A stretch of 64,000 nt of DNA from positions 859,001 to 923,000 of the forward strand of contig JARFJB010000003.1 in NCBI GenBank assembly GCA_036346205.1, written 5' to 3'. The position numbers were made by a program, and so were the translations under genes. Positions 11,740 to 23,005 of this stretch are shown one piece after another. Below the pieces are notes generated by a model, which did not search any database, was not told where the DNA came from, and saw only the letters and a program-made list of their open reading frames with translations. This stretch comes from Vesta saturnalis (taxonomy: Eukaryota > Arthropoda > Insecta > Coleoptera > Lampyridae). Position 1 is the first letter of the stretch; every line of letters begins with the position of its first letter.

Positions 11740-13890
11740 TTAACCCTACTGTTCTCCTCGACAAGACTATACACTTGTGCTCCTTCGAGTCATAATGACC
11801 CGAACTCCTGAAATATGAATTAAAAGCAATATAACAACAATTTTTATACATTTATTAACTTTTATTTCTCTAATGCAATGTTTTTTATATGAAACGTGAA
11901 ACTTACAATAAATTCAACCAAATTTCAAAAATAAAAAAAGAAAACGGAATAAAAAATGTCTAATAATTGATAGGATCCACTACTTCTACAGTCGGGACAA
12001 TAATAGGTCACGTGTTCTTTACACAAATATTTTTTACACTTAATGCAGGTCATATTAGTTTTGTTATCACATTTAGAAGGGCAAAATTTGCAGCGTGCTC
12101 GTTTGTTTTTGTTGCTAGTTCCAGGAAGAGGTGGGGTAGAATTTTCCACCAATGGTTGTTGAATAGCTGTTACAGTTGCAGCTGATTGTTCATTGGAAGA
12201 TGTTTTCTGGACAAAATGATTTACCAATTGTTTGCTCAGTTGTTCCAAAAACAGTCTTCTTTTGAACAAAACATTTTTATTCCAGTCTGGATTTATTTCG
12301 CGCCATAAGACGAAAGCATTATAGGCACTGGTATTTAAAATGTTGTAAAATAAGATTATGGGCCATCGATTTGTTTTTTGTTTGCATGTGTATGCACCGA
12401 TTAGCTGATCTAATGTATCAATTGCTCCGTTTGTAGAATTATAATCAAGTATAATTTGTGGTTTTTTGTATTCTCTGTCGCTTATTTGTTTCTGGTTATG
12501 ATAAGTACTCATTAGAATGACCTTCTTGTATTTTTTTGGAATATAAGACACAACTGCGGTATCTTTAGTAAAATAAAATTTGGTACTATGCACAACGTTA
12601 TTTACTTCCATGATAGGTAGCTCAGGATTGCTTTTCCTGACAATCCCTAACATAGTAAGATTTCTTTTGAGAAGCATTTGACCCAATTTATACGATGTAA
12701 AGAAATTGCCACAAGTTACATTCTGACCTCTTAGTTCATAAGTAAGGTCTAAAACTACTCTCAGGTTTTCCCCCAGGAGGTTTTCCCGCATATACTTGAA
12801 CTTCTACAGCATAAGAACTTGCACTATCACAAAGCGTCCATATTTTGATGCCATATTTTGCTGGCTTGCTTGGTATATACTGCTTGAATGGACAACGACC
12901 TCTAAATGAAACCAGCTGCTCGTCCACAGTTACGTTTTGCCCAGGATTGTACAATTTTGGTAGTATTTCAGCCCATTTGCCCCAAAATTCTCTAATAGGA
13001 GCCAACTTATCCTGTAGCCTTCTTTCTTGACGATCTTCTTTATTATCAAACCGTAACACGCATGATATATAATAAAATCGTTTCAACGACATTGTTGCAC
13101 GAAAAAGAGGTCTGCCTGTTTCTGCATTCCACAAACTTCTGGTAGATTCATCATGCGATCTGTAAACTCCTCCTAACATTAACAAACCTATGTACGCCTG
13201 CAACGTAATGTCATCTAATTCTTGCCACTTGTCACCGTACACTCTACGACCTTCGATGTTAGTCATTTTAAAAATTAGATTTTCCAGAGAACTATAGAAA
13301 AATAGCTGAAATGTAGATTTTACATCCTGCATTCGTGCATTGCTGTATCTAGTTGGACCTGGAGCGACTTTTATGATATTTGCACTAGTTGCACGCTCTG
13401 ATTGGGGAAATGGATCTAACATCCAATTTATGGCATTATCTTTAGATTGAACCGATTGAGCAGGTGGCATGAATTGCGTAGGATTTGTCCGTCCAGCATC
13501 GTCGAAAAAATCATCGTCTGACTGTTCATAATCACTATCTTCACTGATATGATCTTCCTCTACAGAAGCTTCATCATCACTAATGTCACTCAAATTATCA
13601 ATAAGTTTTTCTAAGTCTTCACCACTAAGATATTTTTTGCCATTATTCCTATTTCAGCACTTTAGAAGAACTAGTAGTACGTACAACAAACCGCACTTTA
13701 CTCTGAAACGTAACAAACGAAACTGTCGGTTGCATACTGCGATATATTAAAACAAACAAGGCACCTCATTCTTCAATGGATTAAAAACGAAGTCATTAAC
13801 TACGAAGTTTAGATATCAATAAACAAAAAAGTTATCTAAACAACAATTTGATTTCGGGTCATATAGACCCGAAGGTAACAGCAGGGTTAC
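11740..13890 (-). mobile_element. piggyBac element, about 2.1 kb
   Basis: The left end is TTAA at 11740 followed by CCCTACTGTTCTCC; the right end is the inverted form GGTAACAGCAGGG followed by TTAC at 13887. An internal palindromic motif near each end (GGGTC..GACCCGAA) is shared. The target was TTAA in a run of the mariner coding sequence; the right copy now reads TTAC. It encodes one minus-strand transposase. Confidence 0.88.
11925..13640 (-). pseudogene. piggyBac transposase, frameshifted, catalytic Asp lost
   Basis: The order is an acidic N terminus, then the DDE/D core: VDEQLVSFRGRCPFKQYIP (first Asp, about 12900), NVTCGNFFTS (second site, Asp changed to Gly, codon GGC at 12708-12710), and GAIDTLDQL (third Asp, about 12420), with a cysteine-rich zinc-binding tail (CKFCPSKC..CIKCKKYLC..CPDC) at 11975-12090. 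The frame shifts by one base around 12770, in a GGGGGAAAA run, and a further single-base shift in an A-run near 13633 separates the likely ATG from the rest. About 560 residues in all, normal for the family. It is inactive as it stands. Confidence 0.92.
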
Positions 13891-14781
13891 TGCGGTGCCA
13901 TGAAAACAAAAATTTACTCCTCTACTATTGAAAGCGAGGGAGATTTATATCGCAGAATTTTAAATGCTGCCAACACTCTTCGGAATCCCGCTACACTACA
14001 AAGAGTACAATTTAATTTGCGACGTAGAATTAACGCACGTGTGCAAGAAAATGGTGGCCATTTTGAACATTTGTTGTAACAGTAGGTAATTAATCGTTCA
14101 TTATTTCCATTAGTTATCTAAATCATAGCCAACTTTTAATAAAAACATTATTAGTGTCAAGTTACAATTACTGATTCAGACTTGCGACAATTTAGAAAAT
14201 ATTTTTTTGCTAAACCGTTTGCCCAACTAAAAATTTATAAGAGGTTTAACGCAATCAATTATTATAATTGTTCAAAATGTTCTTCGTTTTTCTGAATTAA
14301 TTAATTTAGGTTTTATTTAAATAAGTACTGTTTCAATCAAATTTTACTTTTAAAACATTAATTTACACGATTAAAAATCTGGACCGTCCCGAATTTTTTT
14401 TTTTTTTTTTGCTACGGGCTTGATTTGTAAACATTTCTTTTCTAGCCAACGGTATCTAAATTGAAAATTTGTAAAGAACTTTCCAAAAACGTGCTCTGAC
14501 CAAGAAAGACACGAATGACGAAATTAAGTTTAAAAGTAGTACTAACTACTAATAATTATAAGTAGTTACTTACAGTTTCCGTGAAAAGCTAAATTAATTC
14601 ATTCAAAAAATAATAATTCATTGCGTTAAATATCCATAATTATGATTGAAAATTTAAATTTTTATTGAAACTAAAACATTTTCATGTAATTTGCGTATTT
14701 ACTTTCTCCCGCTTTCTTTCCGAGTAAGCAGACAATGATTAAATGTAGGGTTGAGTAAATTATTCTTTTGCGACGAAACTG

Positions 14782-15150
14782 TACATCTGACTAATATTTT
14801 AGAGAAGTACAAAAAGTTTGTAAACAAAATGAAAAATGAAAGTCATATCTACAGGGAGTAACAAAATACATCTTTTTTGGACATCATGTAGATTTTTTTC
14901 ATTTTCTACGTTTCCAAAAAAGTTCCTATTTACGTCAAATTGCTAATTTATGCTACAACTCTGTTTCCCAAATTTGGTTAAAATCGGTTGAAGCGTTTAG
15001 AAATTATTTCGAAAACACGAAATTACTTCAAAAACTTTAAAGCTCTTTAGCGGCGAAACTTCTGTATAGGTATGTTTACCCGGATCGCCTTATTTTTGAC
15101 CAAGGGATCTCTGGTTAAACGTCGTACACACCCCATCTCCGGGCACCCTG
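14782..15150 (-). repeat. Right arm of the outer inverted repeat, outer part
   Basis: Reverse complement of 4298-4680. It starts TACATCTGAC directly after the inserted mariner and ends GGGCACCCTG before a TA. Confidence 0.8.
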
Positions 15151-15900
15151 TATAATTCGTCTCCTGAGATCAGAACTATTCTATGTCCAAAAAAATGCGA
15201 TTTTCATATTTTAACTCCATCCTATACAGAAAAACGAGCTCTATTTGATGCAGAAGTAGTCTATGCCTATATTGGAGGGGAGACTAATAAAATTGCTTAT
15301 TACCAACTAGCCTATCTCGCGGGTGCGTGTATTGTTCAGTGCAGAAGTTTTCTATGTGCGGTGAAGTATACCAGTTGCATGAGCATCCCGTTGTGCTGTT
15401 GGACATAGACCTGCTCTGACCTGTTAGTAGTGACTTAGTTATGAACTTTGATGACATACTCATTCTTATCTTATCTATGTGAAGACTTATTTGACGTGAT
15501 TTGATTTGATTTATCATTGTCGAAATGATTAATATAAGTTGATTTATTGTTATCATGGAAGAAAAAATACGTAGACAATGAACGTATTGTAAGTCATGAA
15601 CTGTTACAAGCTATCGTCCTAAGAGAAATTTGCAATTTTATTTGATTGGATTGTCGAATAACGATATAAGTTGATTTATTGTTATCTGAAAATCAGACAT
15701 CGTCAGAATACCATACGTCCTAAATTTCGAATATTTGATGGCTTCAGTGCGAATTTGCACTTCATAACAGACTTTCTGACCAACAAATCATGGCGCTCGA
15801 ATTTGCTTCTACAGACTTTCTGAGAGAAATGGCCGCGGAATTTGTTTGACTCATAATTAAAATAATTGCACTTTGACCCAATCGTCTCCTTCCTCTCGCA
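15151..15900. other. Unassigned non-coding DNA
   Basis: No gene is supported. There are two partial copies of a phrase containing ATATAAGTTGATTTATTGTTATC (as two overlapping 12-mers) near 15530 and 15662, indicating a local duplication. Confidence 0.4.
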
Positions 15901-18700
15901 TAATACCCGCGCCCCAGCAATTGAATTATGACTCATAATTAAAAACAATGTCCCTTATTGGAATACAAATTCAAATTTCCCGCCATAACGAATCAGAATG
16001 AAGAGACTTAGTCCTCCAATAAGAGTTGAGTTGCTGAGTAGTGGGGCTAAGGACCAATCAGAAGCCAGAGGGGCGGTCGCTCGTACAACCAATCAGGTAA
16101 AAAGTATGGGTGTGGTCTAGTCTTAGCCCCGCCTTAATACACGTACAACGAATCAGGTAAAAGGAATGGGAGTAGCTTAGTTTTAACTCCTCCTTAATGA
16201 ACCCATAAGGGTCTAAGCTAGCGTTAACCCCATCTTAACCCAACCAAAATGGTCGCTACACCACACTATAGGGGGCATCCAATACCCTTAACCAGGGAGT
16301 TAGACCGCCAAAAAGGCTCTTAATATTGCCAAAAGGACCTTAATTAGGGGTTAAAACCCCGCCTAGGGGTTGAAAAACGCCCCCGAAAAAAATCCGGCCC
16401 CACCTCCAACTCCACTCCTAGCCCCACCCCAGATCACCATCACTTTTAATTAACCCCGCTCCACCCGCCTCCACTTTTAATTGATTATGACGTCACGTCC
16501 CTAGATTGCCCCCATTCTACTCCTATTTACGTCTGAGTTGGTTCTTAACTCGTACACCTTGTTTAAGATGAAGGATACAATTGACCACCAATTTTGATAA
16601 TACACTTCATTTTTTATTTTAACTAATATCAGATCAGCGAAGTAGTTATTAATACGTTTACTTACCAATTACTAAAACGCTAAGTAATATTGGAAACGAG
16701 TTTAATATGGTCATATGAAACCAGTTTTGGATATAGAACAAGATTTAAAATTCAAGTCTAAGATGTTGATTTGAAACTAACCACTCCCAAAAGGGTCTTA
16801 GATTTATAAACAAGTTTGAACACACAAAGTCGTCGTTATTGATAATGAACAAACGCCTGGGGGCAAATAAACAAGTTAACTTTCATTTCCAATTTTGATA
16901 ATACATTTCATCTTTTATCTTAACTAATATCAGGTGAGCGAAGTAGTTATTAATACTTTACAAGCAAATCCATAAACAGATTTTAATTACTAAAGTGTTA
17001 AGTAATATCGGAGACGAGTTTAATATGGTGACCTGAAACCAATTTCTATCAAAACACTCGTCAAAACATGTTGGATATAGAAATAAGATTTAAAATACAA
17101 GTCTAAGATATTGATTTGAACCTGCCAAAAGATTTATAAACAAGTTTCAACACACAAAGTCGTCGTTATTGAAAAAGGACACAACTAGCAACTTGAATCT
17201 TGTTTCGCGATAAAAATACCGCAAATGTACAAACGCATCACACAAACTCCATATTGAAAATGGTCAAACGCCTGGGGACAATTTGGTCTTAGTACCTTTA
17301 CATGACTCACCAAATCAACATCTTAAGACTTGCAACTTGAATCTTGCCGTCCCAAAAATCCCACAATTGCCTTAAGTTATTTATTTTTTATATTTGTTTT
17401 GTTTATTTCTTTTATATTTATGTGAACTCGAGGGACTTGAGTAATTGTTATTTTGAACTGGAAATATATAATGGGTTTTCTCTGCTGATGGGGTACATGA
17501 AGAGTTTGGCAGACAATTAATCCAAGGTAGTGATTATAATTAACAGCTTACACAATGTATCTATTCGCGTACATTGCACCTGTAATTAATTTAGTTTGCG
17601 ATAGCTAATGCTCAGATATTTTTATTTCAAACGAACACCCATGGAAACTCAAAACCCACAACAAATAATACAATTATAAGGTGTTGCGTTTATTCAGATC
17701 TATCTTTTGCAACCTTCTTTGAACACCATAAATTTCCAGATCCCATTTTAAACTTTTTAACTTTAACAGTAATTCGTCTATTTGTGCAGCAGCTGTTTTA
17801 GACATGACTTCTCGAGTCCTTAGTGAAAGTCTTTTAAACCACAGCGATTTTATACCCGCGCAATGTGAAAGTTGACCTTGAGGCAAACCCCTGATGCGTT
17901 GCGGGGCTAACGCCCTAGGACAAGTTTTGAAGCCTTAGCGGTATTCTATGAGTTGGTATGAAGTCCCAATATTTGAGACTACAGGACAAGTTTTTGAAAT
18001 CTAACACTGTCTTATGAGTTGATACGGGGCTCTAGTATAGGAATGGTATTTTCCTTCATAACAATTACAGAAATCTACATCTACTTTTAAAATATATCAG
18101 TAGACGAAGCCACGAGGAGTGTTGTTTCAGACCCTATTACGGAAGTCTGCAATTAGCTTTTTACAAAATACAAAACTAGATGGAGCCACAAACAAACAAA
18201 CTAAGGGGCTACTGCAGTGGAACTAAGCCTCTGTGACAAGTTTAGGGAGTTCTAACGATGTGTTATGAGATAGTATGCGGGCCCCATTATTAGAACACTA
18301 TTTCAAATTCCCCGTCCTAACAGTTAAATCTACTTTTAAAAATATACTCCTAGATGAAGCCACGATCAACCTCTATTACAGAAAACATTCCTATTAAAAA
18401 TATACCACTAAATGGCGCCACAAACAAAACCAACTACTCAGAATACAGAGCGTTAGGACTCCATCAGAGCCCAGAGTCTGGAGGGGCGATGGCGTCTAAG
18501 GGCCAATCATAAACCAGGGGGCGTGGTCTACCATTAGTCCCTCCAATCATAACGCGCAGCTTGGGGCAGTATATGTACGCATGACCAATCAGCCAGAAGT
18601 GGGCGTGGCTACGTGGGGAAAGGAACGAGTCACGCGACCGCTTTTCATTGTGCCGTCATCGATTAAAAGTGGTGGGGGATAAATGACCTCATTCTACTTA
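15900..18700. repeat. Non-coding repeat-rich block with CCAATCA motifs
   Basis: CCAATCAG or close forms recur at about 16045, 16090, 16150, 18505 and 18585, each beside GGGCG-type or GTGGTCT wording, and a run of AACCCC/GGGGTTAA phrases lies at 16200-16400. Degenerate direct repeats starting GGACAAGTTTTTGAA occur at about 17918, 17982 and 18235. The segments 15945-15985 and 18050-18430 recur inverted at 55060-55165 and 55255-55510. It looks like a large non-autonomous element or a stack of them; no protein is seen. Confidence 0.5.
16587..17280 (+). repeat. Tandem duplication, unit about 300-390 bp
   Basis: Copy 1 at 16587-16865 and copy 2 at 16889-17280 share CCAATTTTGATAATACA, GCGAAGTAGTTATTAATAC, ACGAGTTTAATATGGT, TTGGATATAGAA and ACACAAAGTCGTCGTTATTG in the same order, and both end near CAAACGCCTGGGG. 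Copy 2 has short insertions. Clear by eye. Confidence 0.85.
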
Positions 18701-19700
18701 CTCGTGTTGGTAGACACACTTAAACTTATTTAAAATAATGTTTATATAAAGTATTTATATGTGAAATATCTTAACTGCCTCAAATTGTTTTCATAATTCT
18801 AACCTAAAAAAATTCTGTACCATAGTTCTTGTCTAACACTTGGTTTTAAACATTTATTTTAAAAATTAATTTTTAACATAATTTTTAATGCACCCGAAAT
18901 AACGATTCCACTTTCCTTAGAAAATGTATAAACTATATGACCTTCATTAGAACAATTCCAGGTTACTAACCAAATGATGACTCACATGTATTATATATAG
19001 CCCGGAGAAAAATATGTTGTGTCATTTAAACCCCCAATTGAAAAATTCATGACGAATATTTATAAGACACAACCCAGATAAATTGCAATAAGCCATTAAA
19101 AAAACAGTTCAAAACTATTCAAGATCAGTGATTAATGACGTTTTCGAAAAACAGGCAATTGCAATTCCTTACATAGACATTAAAAACACTAAGGTAAAAT
19201 ATTAAAAAGCCAAATTCCTTATTATGGGAAAACTAGGGAAAAGATCATGATCGTCTCTACGAAATTTCAAAAGTCATACTTATTATATAGTCGCGGAAAA
19301 GTCCATGGTCAAATCTCGGCAGAACTCCAAGAAATCACTAAAACACAATTAAAGTTCCATTGCAGAAAGAACCCATGACTCATACTAATATAATCAGAAA
19401 TTCCAATGTCATTAAAAAGTGTGTAAAAGTGAATTTTCGATACACGAAAGCGCCAAAAAACAGTTACCATGCGAATTCCATGATGTCAAATTCCTTACTT
19501 CTTTTTATACAAGCTTTAATGCAAAATCTCATTATGAAAACTTTATAACTCATGAGGGGCTATTTGGAATTCTATCCTACTCATTAAAATTTTTTCAGAT
19601 ATTTCACTTATATAGCGAGGAAAACAGTTACCAGTCAAATTAAAAAAAAAAAAACTCCTCTCGATTTTTTAAATATAAGCATTCATGTGAAATCTTACAG
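18700..19700. repeat. Degenerate repeat units
   Basis: Phrases of the form TATAGC-CG-GGAAAA recur at about 19000, 19290 and 19610, and TTTAATGCAAAATCTCATTATG at 19515-19535 recurs in variant form at about 23275. This suggests an old satellite-like family with units near 300 bp. No gene. Confidence 0.35.
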
Positions 19701-19720
19701 AAAATTATTCCGCCCCTTCA

Positions 19721-20515
19721 TATCCATCTGTTCGGAAACACGTTGTTCAGGTAGTTGTGAAGTGGAGCGGTATGATGAACTGGTACCCCATCATGTAAAA
19801 ACCACATTTGATTGCGTATATTACAGGGAACATGTTGCAAAAGTTAGGGTAAGTAATTTTGTAAGAAATCTAAATAAACCCTACCATTTACTCGACTATT
19901 AAATAAATGTGGTCCTACTACATAGTCGCCCATAATACCGCCCCAAACATTTATTGACAATCGTGTTTGGCTGCGTGTTACAGTATGATAAGGATTAGTT
20001 GTTGAATAATAATGAAAATTGTGCCTGTTGACACGCCCATTTCTATGGAAAGTGGCTTCGTCACCGAATCAAAAAAGTCAATTTGTCGATGAATTTTGTC
20101 TTGGGTCCATTCACAAAAGTTTATTCTTCGTTGATAATCCTCATCTCGTAATTCCTGATGGAGTTAAATATAATAACGATGCATCTTGTGTCTTCTGGGA
20201 ATTCTATGCACAGAACTTTTACTTAGATCAAACTCTATTACTATTTGACGGACACTGATATGAGGATCTTCTGTAACTTTCAAAAGCACATTACCTTCAT
20301 TTGTTTGATTTAATGCAAATTTTTCTCTTTCCCTTTTGTCATAAACAACATTACCTGTACGTTTAATCGTTCAATTAATTTTTCGAACGATTTTTTGTCG
20401 GTTGTCTGCAGTCAAGAAATCGTTGTTTATACATTGTCGTCGCAAGTAGGATGTTTTTATCACTTGCACCAAATACCAGGACCATACTAATCATTTCATT
20501 TATTGGAAAATTCAT
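19721..20515 (-). pseudogene. Mariner transposase, N-terminal and central part (inverted)
   Basis: It starts MNFPINEMISMVLVFGAS, a mariner N terminus, at 20515-20513 and runs to MWFLHDGVPVHH and FPNRWI at 19721. Several stops and frameshifts lie between, mainly 20150-20400. The second catalytic Asp (HDG) is kept. Confidence 0.85.
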
Positions 20516-20781
20516 TGTGAAACTAAACAGTTCGGCACAATACAACACAACTTCAAATTGACAATAATTCTAATTGTTACTTAATTGTCAACGATTTTTT
20601 GACAGTCAAAGTGATCTAGATTTTGTGATAAAAATTATTGAGAAGGTTTAATTTCTTGCAATTTTACATTAATAACTTTAAAATAAATTAGGCAAAGATA
20701 AAAAGAATAGTTCATTGATTTTTACCAAAACAGATCGTAAAAAAGTTCGTGTAAATCATAGCTAACTTGATAACATCAAAA

Positions 20782-21041
20782 ATGGATAGGAAGGGTCGGA
20801 CCGTTTAGCCGGCCTCCTAGCTCACCAGGACTTTCTAAAATTGATTTTTTTTATGTGGGGTTACATTAAAAATGAAGTGTATAAAATTCCACCGACAACG
20901 CAGCAACACATGAAGTAAAGAATACAAGACGTGTTGCAAACTATCGAAGTTCATATGCTTCAAAATGTGCAACGATCTTTTGAAGAAAGACTACAACATT
21001 GTATTGATGTCAATGAAGGTCATTTTGAACATTTGTGTTAA
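20782..21041 (+). pseudogene. Mariner transposase, C-terminal part
   Basis: It resumes at the same W-I codons, continues with SRPPSSPGLSKIDFF (third catalytic region, with substitutions) and ends GHFEHLC-stop. Frame breaks are present. Together with the inverted piece it accounts for about 350 residues, a complete mariner transposase length. Confidence 0.85.
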
Positions 21042-21793
21042 AAGTTTTCATTTGTTTTTTTTTATTTTTTGATATTATTTGTTAATGAGTTTCTGTTAGT
21101 ACTAGTTCTATTTCAATTACATGTAATGTTATAATGTGTTTATTATTACTAGAGCCACATAACAAAAAAGAGCGGTTATTAAATAATGATTCAAATTATG
21201 ATGAAATCAGCAACTTTTGTCGGTTTAACCCGCTACAAAGAATAAGATTTGAGTTCTTTTAAACTTTAGAATTTCAAAATTATTGAATAAAATTTAATAT
21301 TGTTATTGTGAAACTTAAAATGATTATTTTTTATTACGTTTTATTAAAACTGAATGGGTTCAATTTATAAAGATATCATTTACTAGTTAAATTTTACTTG
21401 GTTTGCTATTTAATTTCAGTTTGCGTAAATGAATTTTAAGATTTACGTTTGCGAATTCCTTTCTTAATTGGTTGCGACGGCTAGCTCAAAGTTAAAATAA
21501 AGAAATGATCACTGTTGTCATTGACCAAAGTTATACTCATTTCGATTTATTTATTTATGTGGATTCCTATTGAGTTGACCTCTCCTTGCATTTATATATT
21601 CAATATTTGTATAAGCTTTTAATATTAATAATCTTTATCAATAAAAGTAAATCACACGTGATACTCATTTAATTAAATTCTGAACGAAAATAAATCAATA
21701 CGTTGTTTACAAATATATACAAAAATCAAACCTATAATGTAAAACAATATTCTTAAAACTAACATGTAAAATCTTTATCGGAATGAAAGGTAT
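21042..21793. other. AT-rich DNA between mariner C terminus and candidate LTR
   Basis: Nothing recognisable; low complexity A/T. Confidence 0.4.
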
Positions 21794-22617
21794 TGTTTTT
21801 CGTTTAATTGTGGTAGTCAAATATAAAGTTTCGAGAAAATCAAACACAAAAACGTTTTATTTATTCACAAACAAAAACGGTTCTTACTTGTTATTTGTGT
21901 TGAAAAATTGATGAGGTAATGCTTGCGTTCGTTTGACCGGTGAAGAGGCCTCAACTAGGTTGTGTGACTGCTCCTCCGAGATGTCACCTTCCCGCCAACT
22001 TGGAACCGCTTTTGTTCTCCTTATCGCTTCTAACTTTCTTTTCACAATTTAATGATTTTTTTCTAAATAACTGCTTGATATATTTACACTGTCCAGTTTT
22101 TACTTAATTGTTCAGTTGAACTACAAATAGCTTGCGCAATAAAATGCAAGCTATTTACAAACCGCGAATGCTCCCTTTTTATACATCAATAAATTCGAGT
22201 TATTGTCCTTTATACTTTGATTTACCAATTTCGGTCGATTACTGTCTTTTATATTTATTGTTCACTATTTAAACACAATTGATTACGGATCTGATACATA
22301 TAAAACGCGTTATCTTCACCCATTGCGTCACTTTTAATACCTATTTTAAATTATGGTACAATCCTTTGTATTATCACCAACTTGCCAATACTTGCGCTTT
22401 TTATTATTTTAATAAGGAGGGTAATTTTCTACTTCTTCCCTATTATACCGCTAATTAATTCTTAGTTGCAATTTTCACGCAATGTCACTTACGCTGCGGC
22501 GTCAGTCGACTGACAACTATCAACTCTGATCGCTTATTGAATGCGACTCTTCTTGATCGCTTACTTAACGCGACTGTTTTAAAAATTATTATTATGACAG
22601 CATCATTCCCTTCCAAC
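21794..22617 (-). mobile_element. Candidate solo LTR
   Basis: Read on the minus strand it starts TGTTGGAAGGGAATGATG and ends near CGAAAAACA, with GAATAAATAAAACG about 70 bases before the end as a poly(A)/R signal. Inside (22525-22582) is a tandem pair of about 28 bases with GATCGCTTA..AA.GCGACT. No coding region flanks it and I could not see a matching target duplication. Confidence 0.4.
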
Positions 22618-23005
22618 ACATCAATGCACTTGCAAATGCCGCGTATTTTAAATGTTTTTAAATTTAATATATAGGTGACTTATTGAAATAAACTCAAGCT
22701 TTTCATCTTAATATTAATTACATTAAAATACAAATAAACAATAACCATTTCTTTACCCAGAAAAATAATATATAAGTATCTAAGCTAGTATAATTTAGTG
22801 CGAACTTTTGATTTTTTAAAGCTCCTGTTACAAATCACAATTTTTGTTTAATAAAAATATTTATAATTTATATTCTTACAATTTTAAATTAAATATTTTA
22901 AAGTAAAATAGGGAAAGATAAAAAGAACAATTTATTCATATTTACCAAAACAGATCGTAAAAAAGTTTGTGTAATTCATAGCTAACTTGATACACTCAAA
23001 AATTA

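Larger units (their letters stand above)
10908..14079 (+). pseudogene. Mariner transposase, broken and interrupted by piggyBac
   Basis: The N-terminal HTH is clear (VYGFCECNGRE..YRERFPN, about residues 15-40). The DD34D catalytic domain shows FTDEVTF, then MWFLHDGAPPHF, then DLTPCDFF at about 11710-11738. A piggyBac sits exactly here, and the last 63 codons resume at 13891 (KIYSSTIE.., ending GGHFEHLL-stop at 14077-14079). Other breaks are a frameshift near 11110, a TAG at about 11560 and a frameshift near 11690. With the piggyBac removed the total would be near the normal 350 residues. It belongs to the insect group with N terminus M..VYGFC.GN. Confidence 0.9.
10439..14781 (+). mobile_element. 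Second mariner with about 400-bp TIRs, inserted at a TA
   Basis: Ends are CAGTTTCGCCGC at 10439 and its complement CGACGAAACTG ending at 14781, both flanked by TA. The TIRs run to about 10840 on the left and from about 14125 on the right; the right one holds an extra segment (about 14190-14440) that includes a direct copy of left-arm wording (GTTTAACGCAAT). The unbroken arm at 4675-4688 shows the site before insertion. It contains a disrupted transposase and a piggyBac element. Confidence 0.88.
4298..15150. mobile_element. Outer long-TIR mariner-type element, nested host of other transposons
   Basis: The left arm 4298-5125 is matched in reverse complement by the right arm, which is split into 9985-10438 and 14782-15150 by a later insertion. 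The arms are about 830 bp long, begin near CCGG, and the right end finishes in CACCCTG|TA. Inside are a minus-strand mariner transposase relic and fragments of a Penelope-like element. Arm similarity is clear by eye over nearly the whole length, for example around the shared phrase for GAGCCCAAGG..CCC and the CCAAATTT/AAATTTGG stretch. That the arms are the TIRs of the enclosed mariner relic is inference. Confidence 0.75.
19721..23005. mobile_element. Third mariner with internally inverted 5' half
   Basis: The transposase is in two opposed pieces: 20515-19721 on the minus strand and 20782-21041 on the plus strand. Terminal repeats at about 20690-20781 and 22902-23005 (sharing ACCAAAACAGATCGTAAAAA and CATAGCTAACTTGATA) are in direct, not inverted, orientation, as expected if the 5' TIR and N-terminal part were flipped as one block. 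The two coding pieces meet at the same 7 bases (ATGGATA). Confidence 0.75.
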
